NCBI GenBank assembly: GCA_040388375.1
Contig: JAZKBU010000003.1
Coordinates: 310,001-374,000 of the forward strand
Length of the DNA stretch: 64,000 nucleotides
Reading direction: 5' to 3'
Source of the DNA: Bacteroidota bacterium
Lineage (GTDB): Bacteria; Bacteroidota; Bacteroidia; UKL13-3
Shown here: positions 53,079 to 61,932 of the stretch, piece after piece
Position numbering within the stretch: position 1 is the first letter of the stretch
How the letters are laid out: every line of letters begins with the position of its first letter
Notes under the pieces: model-generated
The model's database searches: none
Told to the model about the DNA's origin: nothing
What the model saw: only the letters and a program-made list of their open reading frames with translations
Position numbers and translations under genes: made by a program

Positions 53079-53844
53079 TTATATTGGTAATTTTATTGTT
53101 ATAAGGGTATTAATTATTTTATGTTTCAAATAGACGAGGTTTTATCTGTTAAAAGTTTCGATAGAAATCTTGTTTACTTGTCTCCCAAAAGTGCACTCGA
53201 AAATGTGTTAAATCAAATTCGTGTTTCCACAATGTATAATAGAAGGGTGTCCAGTATATAGTAAATATTGAGAAATGGGGTGTTAATAAGCTAGTTTTAC
53301 ACAAAAACGAAGTGAGTGTTGGTAAGGCTTTAGCGGCTTGTATAACTACACACGTTTTCAGTGGTTTGTCTAATTTTTATGACAAGTAATCCACGGTTTT
53401 TTTTCTAATTTTTTTTAATTGATAAACTTTTCAACACCAAATTGAGAATGATTGAAAAACCCAGTATTACCTAGGTGTTTTTCTGTGGGTTTGGCAAATA
53501 ATATAAATTTTGCGGTGTTAAATTTTTAGTGCATGGCACGAAAAAGGCAATCACTTGAAAACGGCAGATTAAGTTTTTGTAAAATTTATTTTATGCTTTT
53601 TTGTTTATTTATTCTACTGGTTTATAGTTTGTTTTATGGTTGAATAGTATAAAATAAAACAAAGTAATATGAATTACTATTTTAGCTAAACAGCACTGTT
53701 TGTTTGTGTAATGGCTTAGTTAAGAATATTATTCTAACCTTAATTTATTTACTATTCTATAAATTTACCGAAAGGCATTATTATTAAATTAAAAAATTAG
53801 CCTTTATTTGCCTTGCAAATTTATTTTTAAGCCCATTCAAAATT
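53079..53844. other. 766-bp AT-rich region without a convincing gene
   Basis: It separates the divergent nrdJ and pcrB genes. Seen: a bulged hairpin at 53454-53483 (GAAAAAC with GTTTTTC arms around CC/GG), a possible 36-codon reading frame at 53533-53643, and AT-rich flanks. Loose DnaA-box-like words (for example TTTCCACAA near 53224, AATCCACGG near 53388) are too degenerate to call an origin. No B12 riboswitch (GCCACTG box), tRNA or known structured RNA was recognised on either strand. Confidence 0.5.
53533..53643 (+). CDS. Possible 36-residue membrane miniprotein
   Basis: ATG to TGA, beginning MARKRQSLENGRL and continuing with a hydrophobic helix (IYFMLFCLFILLVYSLF): a basic N-terminus followed by one membrane segment, the layout of many bacterial single-span small proteins. 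No ribosome-binding motif or consensus promoter is visible and no comparison was possible, so it may be a chance reading frame in AT-rich DNA, where hydrophobic Phe/Leu/Ile codons arise easily. Confidence 0.25.
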   Translation: MARKRQSLENGRLSFCKIYFMLFCLFILLVYSLFYG

Positions 53845-54603
53845 TTGACATTGACTATACTAAATGCATTAAAACAAAAAAAGACTAAAGGAACCAAGCA
53901 ATTGGCTGTTTTAATTGACCCTGATAGTGTAGCTAGTGAAGCGCAATTGCTTACTACCTGCGAGTTATGCAACAAGGCAAATGTCGATTTGATTTTAGTG
54001 GGTGGCAGTTTAATTACAAATGGTTTTTGGAGTAAATGTGTAAGTCTTATAAAAGCACATACCAAAATTCCTGTGGTATTATTTCCGGGTAATATTATGC
54101 AAGTGCACGATGAAGCCGATGCCATACTTTTTTTAAGTATGATTAGTGGCAGAAACCCAGACTTATTAATTGGTAAACATGTATTGGCTGCTCCGGGTTT
54201 AAAAAAATCTGGCATAGAAGTAATGCCTACGGGTTATATGATAGTGGATGGAGGTAATATAACTAGTGTAATGTACATGAGTAATACCATGCCTATTCCG
54301 CACGATAAAGATAGTATTGCAGCTTGTACAGCTATGGCTGGCGAAATGTTGGGTTTACAGGTAATGTATATGGATGCGGGTAGTGGAGCTCATCGCCCAA
54401 TATCTGCCAGCATGATCAGTGAAGTGAAAAAGAGTATCAGTTTACCTTTGTTTGTAGGTGGTGGTATCAAAACAGCTGAACAAGCCATAGCAACCGCAAA
54501 TGCCGGTGCTGATGTGGTAGTGGTGGGAAATGCTTTTGAAGAAAATCCGGGTTTAATTTTGGCATTAGCTGAAGCTATACATGGAATGGCAGTAGCCAAA
54601 TAA
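53845..54603 (+). CDS. pcrB: Geranylgeranylglyceryl/heptaprenylglyceryl phosphate synthase (PcrB family)
   Basis: 252 residues, starting with TTG at 53845 (TTG at 53851 also possible); the frame is open to 53788 but holds no ATG. TIM-barrel motifs: QLAVLIDPDS (phosphate/Mg region), NVDLILVGGSLITNG, PVVLFPGNIMQVHDEADAIL, PTGYMIVDGG, and the phosphate-binding SLPLFVGGGIKTAEQA and GADVVVVGNAFEEN. The family attaches a polyprenyl diphosphate to sn-glycerol-1-phosphate, the step that starts archaeal ether lipids and also occurs in bacteria. The archaeal-type stereochemistry is known of the family; the chain length here cannot be read. It ends at a hairpin terminator just before mfd. Confidence 0.92.
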   Translation: MTLTILNALKQKKTKGTKQLAVLIDPDSVASEAQLLTTCELCNKANVDLILVGGSLITNGFWSKCVSLIKAHTKIPVVLFPGNIMQVHDEADAILFLSMISGRNPDLLIGKHVLAAPGLKKSGIEVMPTGYMIVDGGNITSVMYMSNTMPIPHDKDSIAACTAMAGEMLGLQVMYMDAGSGAHRPISASMISEVKKSISLPLFVGGGIKTAEQAIATANAGADVVVVGNAFEENPGLILALAEAIHGMAVAK

Positions 54604-54649
54604 TTTATTTAAAGCTTTAAGCAATTAAAGCAAGTATATTTTTAATTTT

Positions 54650-54680
54650 AAAAACCCGGATAAGTTTTATTCGGGTTTTT
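54650..54680 (+). terminator. Terminator of pcrB
   Basis: Stem AAAAACCCG/CGGGTTTTT plus one wobble and one A-T pair (54650-54660 with 54670-54680), 9-nt loop, ending in TTTTTG. It lies 46 bp after the pcrB stop and 16 bp before the mfd start. Confidence 0.8.
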
Positions 54681-54696
54681 GTTATTTATTTTATAA

Positions 54697-57600
54697 TTGA
54701 AAATTCAAGAATTAATAGGGCTTTACAGCCAAAGCGAAAGTGTAAATAAAATAGCTAAAAGTTTAAACAAAACTAAACAGGCTAAAGTACATGCAAAAGG
54801 AATGGTAGGTAGTATTGATGCTATTGTTGCCACTTGTATATATCAGTTTAATTTCAGAACACAGGTATTTGTATTTAACAATGTTGATGAAGCCAAATAT
54901 TTTTATGCTGATTTAGAAAGTTTAATGGAAGGGAAAACGGTATTGTATTTCCCTGCTTCCTACAAAAGAAGTTTTCAAATAGATATGCTTGAAAACAACC
55001 AGGTATTGGAACGGGCTGAAGTATTAAACAGGCTAAACCAAAGGTTGAGCAAGGGAGATTTAATAGTTACTACCATTGATGCCTTGGCTGAGCTGGTAAT
55101 TAACGAAACGGAGTTAACACAAAATACTTTTGAGATAAAAGCAGGTTCTACTTTTGACTTAGAATTTTTTATTGATTTTTTAACGGAACATCATTTTGAA
55201 AGAAGCGACTTTGTTTATGAAGCAGGTCATTTCAGTATTCGTGGTGGTATTGTTGATGTATTTTCGTTTAGCAACGATATGCCCTACCGTATTGAGCTTA
55301 ATGATGATATAATAGAAAGTATTCGCGTGTTTAACCCGGTTGATCAGCTATCGGTTACCAAAGTAGATCGATTTTTTATTATTCCCAACGTACAAAAGCA
55401 GGCTGAAAAACAACGCCAGACTTTTTTTGATTATTTGCCTGATGATACTATTTTTTTTACCGAAAATATAAGACTGAGTGCAGAGATATTATCTACGGGA
55501 ATAGAACGTGCTGAATTAGGCCTGGCACGTATAAAAGAGCAAAAGGATACAGAGAATGCCATAGCATATGAATCTGTTTACGATGTACTGATAAGTGGAG
55601 AGAAGCTGGTAGGTAGTTTGGTTAATTATGCCTGTATTGAAATGGGGGTAAAGGGTGGCTTTGACCACGATGAAGTGGTGCAGTTTAATTGTTCACCACA
55701 ACCTACTTTCCATAAAAACTTTAAAATGTTGATTGAAAATTTAAAACAAAATCAACAACAAAAATTAAGTAATTTAATATTTAGCGATACCAGTAAACAG
55801 ATAGAAAGGTTATATACTATTTTTAACGATTTGGATAAAACCATTGAGTTTAATCCTGTTTACCACGGTATATCAAAAGGGTTTATTGACCATGATTTAA
55901 AACTGGCCTGCTATACGGAACATCAGGTGTTTGACAGGTTTTACAGAGGCAAATCAAAAACACGTTATAACAATTCGAAAATTATAACACTGAAAGAATT
56001 AAGGGAGTTAAAGCCCGGTGATTTTGTAGTGCATGTTGACCACGGAATAGGCAAGTTTGCCGGCTTGGAAAAAATAGAAGTAAGCGGACGTGTGCAGGAA
56101 GCGGTGAGGCTTATTTATAAAAACGAAGATTTGTTATATGTGAGCATTAACTCGCTACATAAAATAACTAAATTTACGGGTAAAGAGGGCACTGAGCCTC
56201 GTTTAAATAAACTGGGTAGCGATGCATGGGAAAAATTAAAAACAGCCACTAAAAAGAAAGTAAAAGATATAGCCCGAGATTTAATTCAATTATACGCTAA
56301 AAGAAAAGCACAAAGCGGGTTTCAGTTTAGTGAAGATACATACTTGCAAGTAGAGTTAGAAGCGAGCTTTATGTATGAAGATACGCCTGACCAGGCCAAA
56401 GCTACTGCCGATGTGAAAAAAGACATGGAAAGCCCACACCCAATGGATAGATTGGTTTGTGGTGATGTGGGTTTTGGTAAAACAGAAATAGCTATGCGTG
56501 CGGCCTTTAAAGCCGTAAGTGATAGTAAGCAAGTAGCTATATTGGTTCCTACTACCATTTTGGCTAACCAACATTACCGTAGTTTTAAAGAAAGGTTTAA
56601 AGACTTTCCTTGTACGGTTGATTATATAAACAGGTTTAAAACAGCTAGTGAACAAAAGGATGTTTTAAAGAGAACTGCAGAGGGAAAAGTAGATGTACTG
56701 ATTGGTACGCATAAAATTTTAAGTAAGGATATTAAGTTTAAAAACTTAGGCTTAATGATTATAGATGAAGAGCAAAAATTTGGTGTAGCTGCTAAGGAAA
56801 AACTAAAAAGCATCAAAGTAAATGTTGATACCTTAACACTTACCGCTACACCTATTCCGCGTACCCTGAATTTTAGTTTAATGGGTGCCCGCGATTTATC
56901 AATTATTAACACACCTCCACCTAACAGGCAGCCTGTAAATACGGAGTTGCATTCTTATAACGATGAGCTGTTACGTGATGCGGTGCTTACCGAAGTAGAA
57001 CGGGGAGGGCAGGTTTTTTTAGTACACCACAGGGTAAAGGATATTTATGATATAGCCAATAGAATTGAGTTTTTATGCCCGGGGGTAAAAGTATGTGTGG
57101 CCCACGGACAAATGGAAGGCGATAAGCTGGAAGATGTAATGGTCCGTTTTATTGAAGGTGAGTATGATGTGTTGGTGGCTACTACCATTATTGAATCGGG
57201 TTTAGATATATCCAACGCCAATACCATTATTATTAACAATGCACAAATGTTTGGCTTAAGTGATTTACACCAAATGCGTGGAAGGGTAGGGCGTAATAAT
57301 AAAAAAGCGTTTTGCTATTTGTTAGTGCCAAGTGTGGCTACTTTAAGTGCTGATGCCAGACGCAGGTTGCATGCTATTGAAGAGTTTAGCGATTTGGGCA
57401 GTGGCTTTAATGTGGCCATGCGCGATTTGGATATACGTGGTTCGGGTAATTTACTGGGGGGTGAGCAGAGTGGCTTTATTTCGGAAATAGGTTTTGAAAT
57501 GTACCATAAAATTTTAGACGAAGCCATTCAGGAATTAAAAGAAGATGAATTTGCCGATGTATTTCAAGATCAGCAAATACATAAAATAGAAGCCAAAGAC

Positions 57601-58074
57601 TGTGTAATTGAAACTGATTTTGAGGCATTGATTCCGGATGAGTATGTGCGCAATATTGGCGAACGTTTAAGTTTATACAACCAGTTGTCGTCTATTAATG
57701 AAAGTAGCGAACTGGAAAAATTTGCCAACGATTTGGTGGACAGGTTTGGACCTTTACCTAAGCAGGTAGTTGATTTAATTAAAATTATAGAATTACGTGA
57801 GTATGCTAAACGCATTGGTTTTGAGAAACTGGTTTTGAAAAATAAGCTTTTGATAGCCACTTTTCCTAACGAGAATAACAAAGCTTATTATCAGTCAGAG
57901 TTGTTCAGCCAACTGCTACAATTCATCCAACAAAATGGTTCGAGCAGTAAATTGAAACAAACGGGTAAAGTTTTACAACTTCAATTGGTTAATATAAATA
58001 AGATAGCAGATGGCTTGCTGTTTTTCAATACTTTATTAATAAAATTAGAAGGAATTTTAACAAGTATTAGGTAA
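54697..58074 (+). CDS. mfd: Transcription-repair coupling factor Mfd
   Basis: 1125 residues. It starts with TTG at 54697, directly after an in-frame TAA at 54694, and the family N-terminus KIQELIGLYSQSESV follows. Order: UvrB-homology region (FYFPASY-like VLYFPASYKRSFQ, FSIRGGIVDVFSF), RNA polymerase-interaction domain with a CarD-like fold (KPGDFVVHVDHGIGKFAGLE, about 442-461), then the SF2 translocase: Walker A GDVGFGKTEIAMRAAF near 589-604, DEEQKFG near 690, TATPIPRTL, and VATTIIESGLDISNANTIII, plus QMRGRVGR. The TRCF C-terminal domain closes it. It removes stalled RNA polymerase and recruits UvrA. The gene is closed by a hairpin whose loop carries the next gene's -33 element. Confidence 0.97.
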   Translation: MKIQELIGLYSQSESVNKIAKSLNKTKQAKVHAKGMVGSIDAIVATCIYQFNFRTQVFVFNNVDEAKYFYADLESLMEGKTVLYFPASYKRSFQIDMLENNQVLERAEVLNRLNQRLSKGDLIVTTIDALAELVINETELTQNTFEIKAGSTFDLEFFIDFLTEHHFERSDFVYEAGHFSIRGGIVDVFSFSNDMPYRIELNDDIIESIRVFNPVDQLSVTKVDRFFIIPNVQKQAEKQRQTFFDYLPDDTIFFTENIRLSAEILSTGIERAELGLARIKEQKDTENAIAYESVYDVLISGEKLVGSLVNYACIEMGVKGGFDHDEVVQFNCSPQPTFHKNFKMLIENLKQNQQQKLSNLIFSDTSKQIERLYTIFNDLDKTIEFNPVYHGISKGFIDHDLKLACYTEHQVFDRFYRGKSKTRYNNSKIITLKELRELKPGDFVVHVDHGIGKFAGLEKIEVSGRVQEAVRLIYKNEDLLYVSINSLHKITKFTGKEGTEPRLNKLGSDAWEKLKTATKKKVKDIARDLIQLYAKRKAQSGFQFSEDTYLQVELEASFMYEDTPDQAKATADVKKDMESPHPMDRLVCGDVGFGKTEIAMRAAFKAVSDSKQVAILVPTTILANQHYRSFKERFKDFPCTVDYINRFKTASEQKDVLKRTAEGKVDVLIGTHKILSKDIKFKNLGLMIIDEEQKFGVAAKEKLKSIKVNVDTLTLTATPIPRTLNFSLMGARDLSIINTPPPNRQPVNTELHSYNDELLRDAVLTEVERGGQVFLVHHRVKDIYDIANRIEFLCPGVKVCVAHGQMEGDKLEDVMVRFIEGEYDVLVATTIIESGLDISNANTIIINNAQMFGLSDLHQMRGRVGRNNKKAFCYLLVPSVATLSADARRRLHAIEEFSDLGSGFNVAMRDLDIRGSGNLLGGEQSGFISEIGFEMYHKILDEAIQELKEDEFADVFQDQQIHKIEAKDCVIETDFEALIPDEYVRNIGERLSLYNQLSSINESSELEKFANDLVDRFGPLPKQVVDLIKIIELREYAKRIGFEKLVLKNKLLIATFPNENNKAYYQSELFSQLLQFIQQNGSSSKLKQTGKVLQLQLVNINKIADGLLFFNTLLIKLEGILTSIR

Positions 58075-58102
58075 AACTTTTTGGACTTGCTAAAAAGTTT
58101 TA
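58072..58102 (+). terminator. Hairpin at the mfd stop codon
   Basis: Perfect 11-bp A/T-rich stem (TAAAACTTTTT/AAAAAGTTTTA, 58072-58082 with 58092-58102) that begins with the mfd stop codon itself; 9-nt loop. The low GC content makes it a weak terminator, and the TTG of the next promoter lies in the loop. Confidence 0.62.
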
Positions 58103-58116
58103 TATTGTTAAATTTG
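58087..58116 (+). promoter_or_regulatory. Promoter of the GAF histidine kinase gene
   Basis: TTG (58087-58089), exactly 19 bp, TAAATTTG (58109-58116), 16 bp before the ATG. The -33 element sits in the loop of the mfd terminator hairpin. Confidence 0.72.
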
Positions 58117-58132
58117 CTCAAAACCAAGCATT

Positions 58133-59347
58133 ATGACTAAAAACGTGGAGCAAGATAGATTGAAAAAACTGCTGGAATATCAGATTCTTGATACCCCAGA
58201 AGAAGCGGATTTTGATGAACTCGTTAAATTAGCATCAAGTATATGTAATACACCTATTTCTTTAGTTTCATTGATTGACGATAAGCGACAATGGTTTAAA
58301 GCGCATATTGGATTATCCGTAAGAGAAACGGCAAGAGAAATATCATTTTGCCAAAATGCTATTTTAACCAATGAGTTGTATATTATTGAAGATGCTGTGC
58401 ATGATAAACGATACGCTAGCAATCCTTTAGTTACCGGAGACCCCAATATAGGGTTTTATGCGGGTATGCCTTTAACTACTGAAGATGGATATAATTTGGG
58501 TACTATTTGTGTAATAGACAGAGAGCCCCGTATATTAAACCATCACCAACAAGAAGCTTTGAAAATAATAGCCAAACAGGTTATAAAATTGTTGGAGTTG
58601 AAATTGAGTGTTTTAAGAGAAAAAGAAACCAGTAAGCAGCTTGAAAATACTACTGTTGAGTTAAAAGAAGCCAATAAAGTAAAAGATAAAATTTTTAGTA
58701 TTGTGGCACATGATTTACGCTCACCTTTGCGTAATATAAACTCTATTTTAGAAATGTATAAAGATGGCGATATTTCAGAAGATGAAGCAGCCGAATTTAT
58801 TAAATCGTTAAGTCATAAAGTAAGAGAAACGGCCGATATGATTGATAACTTATTGAGTTGGGCTAAAACCCAGATCAATAATACGGAGGCATTTTTCCAA
58901 GAAGTTAATTTGCTTGAACTGGTTGAAAATAAAGTAGGCTTATTTAAATCCGTTGCAGAAGATAAAGGTATTTCTTTTGAAGTTGACATAGCCCAATCAA
59001 TCAATGTGAAAGCAGATATAGAAATGCTTAAAATAGTATTCCGTAATTTAATTAATAATGCCATTAAGTTTAGTAATCCCAATGGAAAGATTACGCTTAA
59101 AGCTGTTGTGGAAGGTAATGAAGCCATTGTATGTGTAGCAGATAATGGAACAGGGATAGCGGCTGGTGATATTGAAAAATTGTTCTCGGCTACTACCCAC
59201 TTAAGCACATACGGTACTAAAAACGAAAAAGGTACCGGAATTGGTTTGCAATTATGTAAAGATTTACTGGCTAAAAACAATGGAAATATTTGGGTGGAGA
59301 GTGAGTTAGGAAAAGGAAGTTGTTTTTATTTTTCTATACCATGCTAA
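58133..59347 (+). CDS. GAF-domain sensor histidine kinase
   Basis: 404 residues, no signal peptide or membrane helix, so cytoplasmic. N-terminal GAF domain (about 10-160: ILDTPEEADFDELVKLASSI, ISLVSLIDDKRQWFKAHIGL, ISFCQNAILTNELYIIEDAV, FYAGMPLTTEDGYNLGTICV). A coiled coil (about 160-185) leads to the HisKA domain with phosphoacceptor His193 (FSIVAHDLRSPL). HATPase: NLINNAIKFSNPNGKITL, ADNGTGIA, GTGIGLQLCKDLL. No regulator gene is adjacent, so it is an orphan kinase. The GAF variant is common in Bacteroidota kinases with unknown ligands. It ends at a strong bidirectional terminator. Confidence 0.93.
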   Translation: MTKNVEQDRLKKLLEYQILDTPEEADFDELVKLASSICNTPISLVSLIDDKRQWFKAHIGLSVRETAREISFCQNAILTNELYIIEDAVHDKRYASNPLVTGDPNIGFYAGMPLTTEDGYNLGTICVIDREPRILNHHQQEALKIIAKQVIKLLELKLSVLREKETSKQLENTTVELKEANKVKDKIFSIVAHDLRSPLRNINSILEMYKDGDISEDEAAEFIKSLSHKVRETADMIDNLLSWAKTQINNTEAFFQEVNLLELVENKVGLFKSVAEDKGISFEVDIAQSINVKADIEMLKIVFRNLINNAIKFSNPNGKITLKAVVEGNEAIVCVADNGTGIAAGDIEKLFSATTHLSTYGTKNEKGTGIGLQLCKDLLAKNNGNIWVESELGKGSCFYFSIPC

Positions 59348-59371
59348 ATTTACAAGCGTATAAAATGATAT

Positions 59372-59402
59372 AAAAAGAGGTTGCCATAAACAACCTCTTT
59401 TT
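59372..59402. terminator. Bidirectional terminator between convergent genes
   Basis: Perfect 12-bp stem (AAAAAGAGGTTG/CAACCTCTTTTT, 59372-59383 with 59391-59402), 7-nt loop; serves the GAF kinase gene (plus) and the gene at 59408 (minus). Confidence 0.88.
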
Positions 59403-59407
59403 TGTTT

Positions 59408-60187
59408 TTACAACAAGGCATTTTGTATCCTAAAACCAATAATAAATTGATTCATGTTGCTGACAAAAGGAGCAGAGCCACTATAAAATTTATCATCACC
59501 TATGCTTTGCATAAAAGTGTATTGCCCTAAAAGCCACCAACGCCCTTGCGAACCTATTGGATATTCTCCCCTGAAGCTAAAGTAAGTTGCCCTGCTGTAA
59601 TTATCGGTGCCGCTGTCGTACCAAATGGTTCCAATGGCTCGTTTATCGGCTACCGATTCGGAAATACAATATTCGCCTCGGACTACAAAAGGTCTTGTAA
59701 AGTTAAATAAATCGCCATCTAAATTAGGTGTGCCAAAGCCCCCCGCATTGCAAGTTTGCCACCTGAAATCAAAACCTGCCAAAGCACCCCATTTTTTGTT
59801 GCGGTAGCCCGCTAAAAGCAAATAACCGAAGTTGGTGTTCATGCTGAATGTTTTCTCCTTGTCAGAAGCACCGGCAGTTGGTTTGCGTGCATCACCTTGT
59901 AAAAGACCCAAGTTAATATCGAAATAAAAAGCATCATGCACGGTGAATGCACTTTTCTTATCCCAAAGGGCCGATACTATTTTTACTTCGTTTGATAAAT
60001 GTATGCCGTTAGCTGAATGGCCGCTGTTGCTGTCTTTAGGTGTTAATGTCCAATTGCTATAACCTATATTTACTCTCATTACGTCTCTTATACCTTCTCT
60101 GCTTAAATAAATATATTCCTGTGCCCAGCAAAAAGCAGTTAAGTTTATCAATACAATAGTGATGCTTAGTTTTTTTACTGTTTTCAT
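59408..60187 (-). CDS. Secreted, probably outer-membrane beta-barrel protein, unknown
   Basis: 259 residues. Signal peptide 1-23 (TAFCWAQ). The mature part has alternating aromatic/hydrophobic strands and many Tyr, Trp and Gly (REGIRDVMRVNIGYSNWTLT, FGYLLLAGYRNKKWGALAGF, FSFRGEYPIGSQGRWWLLGQ, MNQFIIGFRIQNALL). It ends in Leu rather than Phe, so the barrel assignment is moderate. I recognise no family. It is 8 bp downstream of the PQQ-like propeller gene, so the two are co-transcribed, and the pair may form an envelope complex (inference). Confidence 0.8.
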   Translation of the reverse strand: MKTVKKLSITIVLINLTAFCWAQEYIYLSREGIRDVMRVNIGYSNWTLTPKDSNSGHSANGIHLSNEVKIVSALWDKKSAFTVHDAFYFDINLGLLQGDARKPTAGASDKEKTFSMNTNFGYLLLAGYRNKKWGALAGFDFRWQTCNAGGFGTPNLDGDLFNFTRPFVVRGEYCISESVADKRAIGTIWYDSGTDNYSRATYFSFRGEYPIGSQGRWWLLGQYTFMQSIGDDKFYSGSAPFVSNMNQFIIGFRIQNALL

Positions 60188-60195
60188 AGGTATTG

Positions 60196-61764
60196 TTATT
60201 TTGTTTTAAAGCGTAATATTTTACCACCATCAAATTTTACAAACTCTTCTCCATCCTCTGTAAACCAAGGGCGATAGGTGTCGTCTATTTTACCCAGTAT
60301 AGCTCCAGTTTCTATATCTAGTCTGATAAACTTTTTCAAGTCACCGGGCTCTTTACCTGTCCATACAAAAAAGGCATCGCTTACAAATTGTGTTCTGAAA
60401 CAATTACCCGTGTTGGTGCCAAATATTTTTTTACCATCAGCTTTGCTTAAACGGGCTACACCTTCACGTCCTTCAATCAGTATATCGTTTTTAAAGAATT
60501 GTAAATTAATAGGCTCTCCTATATCCAGACCTTTGTTCTCTACATTAAATATTACTTTCCCTGTACTTGGCTCAAAAGCAAAAACATTTTTATTAGAGGC
60601 TACGTAAATGTTTTTATCATCGGTAATAATATTGCTAATGCTGCTGCTAAATTTATCACCGGCAGGTTTTGTTTTCTCCGTTTCCCAAATCAGTTTTCCA
60701 GTATTTAAATCATAGGCTTTTAAGCCGAAATCGCCAATCATTTTAAACTCGGTTTTGCATACATCAAGTGTTGAACTGTTTGGGTTAGGAATGTACGATT
60801 GGGTAATGATGTCGCCACCAAAACGGGCTATCAATGTATTATTTACAATCATTAATTGTGGTACTACTGCATTTTTATCAATAGGTTCTGATTTCCATAA
60901 TACACTCCCGTTCTCTGCATTTAGCTTTTTGATACAGTAATTGTTTTTTGATAAGTCGGCAATGTATATGGCGTTACCAACCAATAATGGAAAATCGGCA
61001 CGGCCTACTGTTTGTGTTGATTTAAAAAGACCAAAGTTAAATTGTGAATTATCGAAAGTGGTTTGCCACAGTATTTTGCCTGACTGTAAATCAATACAAG
61101 TAATGCCTTCGTAAATGGCAAATACTTTATTGTCCTGCGCCATTAAACTCAATTGGTTGTCAAAATAACTTGAACTGGTATTACCACATAAGCTGGCTAC
61201 GAGGCTGGCATCAAAAGTAAGTGTCCAGTTAATATCACCTGCACAGGTTAAGTTTACTTTGCGTTTTGATGAACTCATGGCTGAACCACCCCAGCTTTTT
61301 TCGTAACTGGCATTAATAATTACATTTGGATTACTCAGTGAAAGCGTTCCTTTGTCTTGCCATTTTGAATTTGGTTTTGTTTTTTCAGTACGTGAATTAG
61401 CATCAGCAACTACTTCCATCGTTTTATCATCTATGAAGTAAGTAACAACATCGCCTTTCTTTTCACCTTTGAATTCAATTTTCACCAGAGCTTTTGATTC
61501 TAACCAGCGCCAGTCGGTACATTTTTTCTTGCCAAACTTTGCTTTCATGTTCAGTTTCCAAAGCTCTTTGCCATCTACACAACTAAACATACCAATATCT
61601 TCTAAGTCACCGGCCAGTACTTTACTTACATCATCGCTAATGGTTTTCCATTCGGCATTGAGGGTAAATTTGGCAGTTAAAATTTGAGGAAAGGTTTTTT
61701 GCGCATGTGCATATTGGTTTGCAGTGAGTGCAAAAACGCAACAAATAATCAATAATTTTTTCAT
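60196..61764 (-). CDS. Secreted PQQ-binding-like beta-propeller repeat protein
   Basis: 522 residues from the ATG at 61764; the longer TTG form would precede the signal peptide. Signal peptide 1-22 (QYAHAQ). From about residue 190 the protein carries repeated blades of the PQQ-dehydrogenase-like type with the G-x-x-L/I-W consensus: LQSGKILWQTTFDNSQF, AENGSVLWKSEPID, LNTGKLIWETEKTKPAG and FEPSTGKVIFNVENKG. The N-terminal 180 residues are unrelated. Such propellers without a dehydrogenase domain often act as scaffolds, as BamB does. It starts an operon with the barrel-like gene 8 bp downstream. The catalytic residues of PQQ enzymes are not evident. Confidence 0.87.
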   Translation of the reverse strand: MKKLLIICCVFALTANQYAHAQKTFPQILTAKFTLNAEWKTISDDVSKVLAGDLEDIGMFSCVDGKELWKLNMKAKFGKKKCTDWRWLESKALVKIEFKGEKKGDVVTYFIDDKTMEVVADANSRTEKTKPNSKWQDKGTLSLSNPNVIINASYEKSWGGSAMSSSKRKVNLTCAGDINWTLTFDASLVASLCGNTSSSYFDNQLSLMAQDNKVFAIYEGITCIDLQSGKILWQTTFDNSQFNFGLFKSTQTVGRADFPLLVGNAIYIADLSKNNYCIKKLNAENGSVLWKSEPIDKNAVVPQLMIVNNTLIARFGGDIITQSYIPNPNSSTLDVCKTEFKMIGDFGLKAYDLNTGKLIWETEKTKPAGDKFSSSISNIITDDKNIYVASNKNVFAFEPSTGKVIFNVENKGLDIGEPINLQFFKNDILIEGREGVARLSKADGKKIFGTNTGNCFRTQFVSDAFFVWTGKEPGDLKKFIRLDIETGAILGKIDDTYRPWFTEDGEEFVKFDGGKILRFKTK

Positions 61765-61880
61765 GATGAATAAGGAAATTTTGTATTTCAAAATTGCATG
61801 AAATGTATAAGCTATCTATCGCATGAAATACGTATTTTGTAGTACGTAATAAGTGTGTTATGGAAACCTTATAAAACACC

Positions 61881-61912
61881 AAAAGCTGTTTCGGTTCAAT
61901 GAAACAGCTTTT
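61881..61912 (-). terminator. Terminator of the OmpA-family gene
   Basis: Perfect 12-bp stem (AAAAGCTGTTTC/GAAACAGCTTTT, 61881-61892 with 61901-61912), 8-nt loop, 20 bp after the stop of the gene at 61933. Confidence 0.82.
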
Positions 61913-61932
61913 TAGTGCATATAAAACAGTTT

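Noticed and set aside
53079-53400. Cobalamin riboswitch before nrdJ
   Set aside because: Expected for a B12-dependent enzyme, but the GCCACTG B12 box and core helices were not found on the minus strand; the CAGTGGT word near 53360 is only partial.
53200-53420. Replication origin with DnaA boxes
   Set aside because: Only degenerate matches to TTATCCACA and no dnaA, dnaN or gidA/parAB neighbour.
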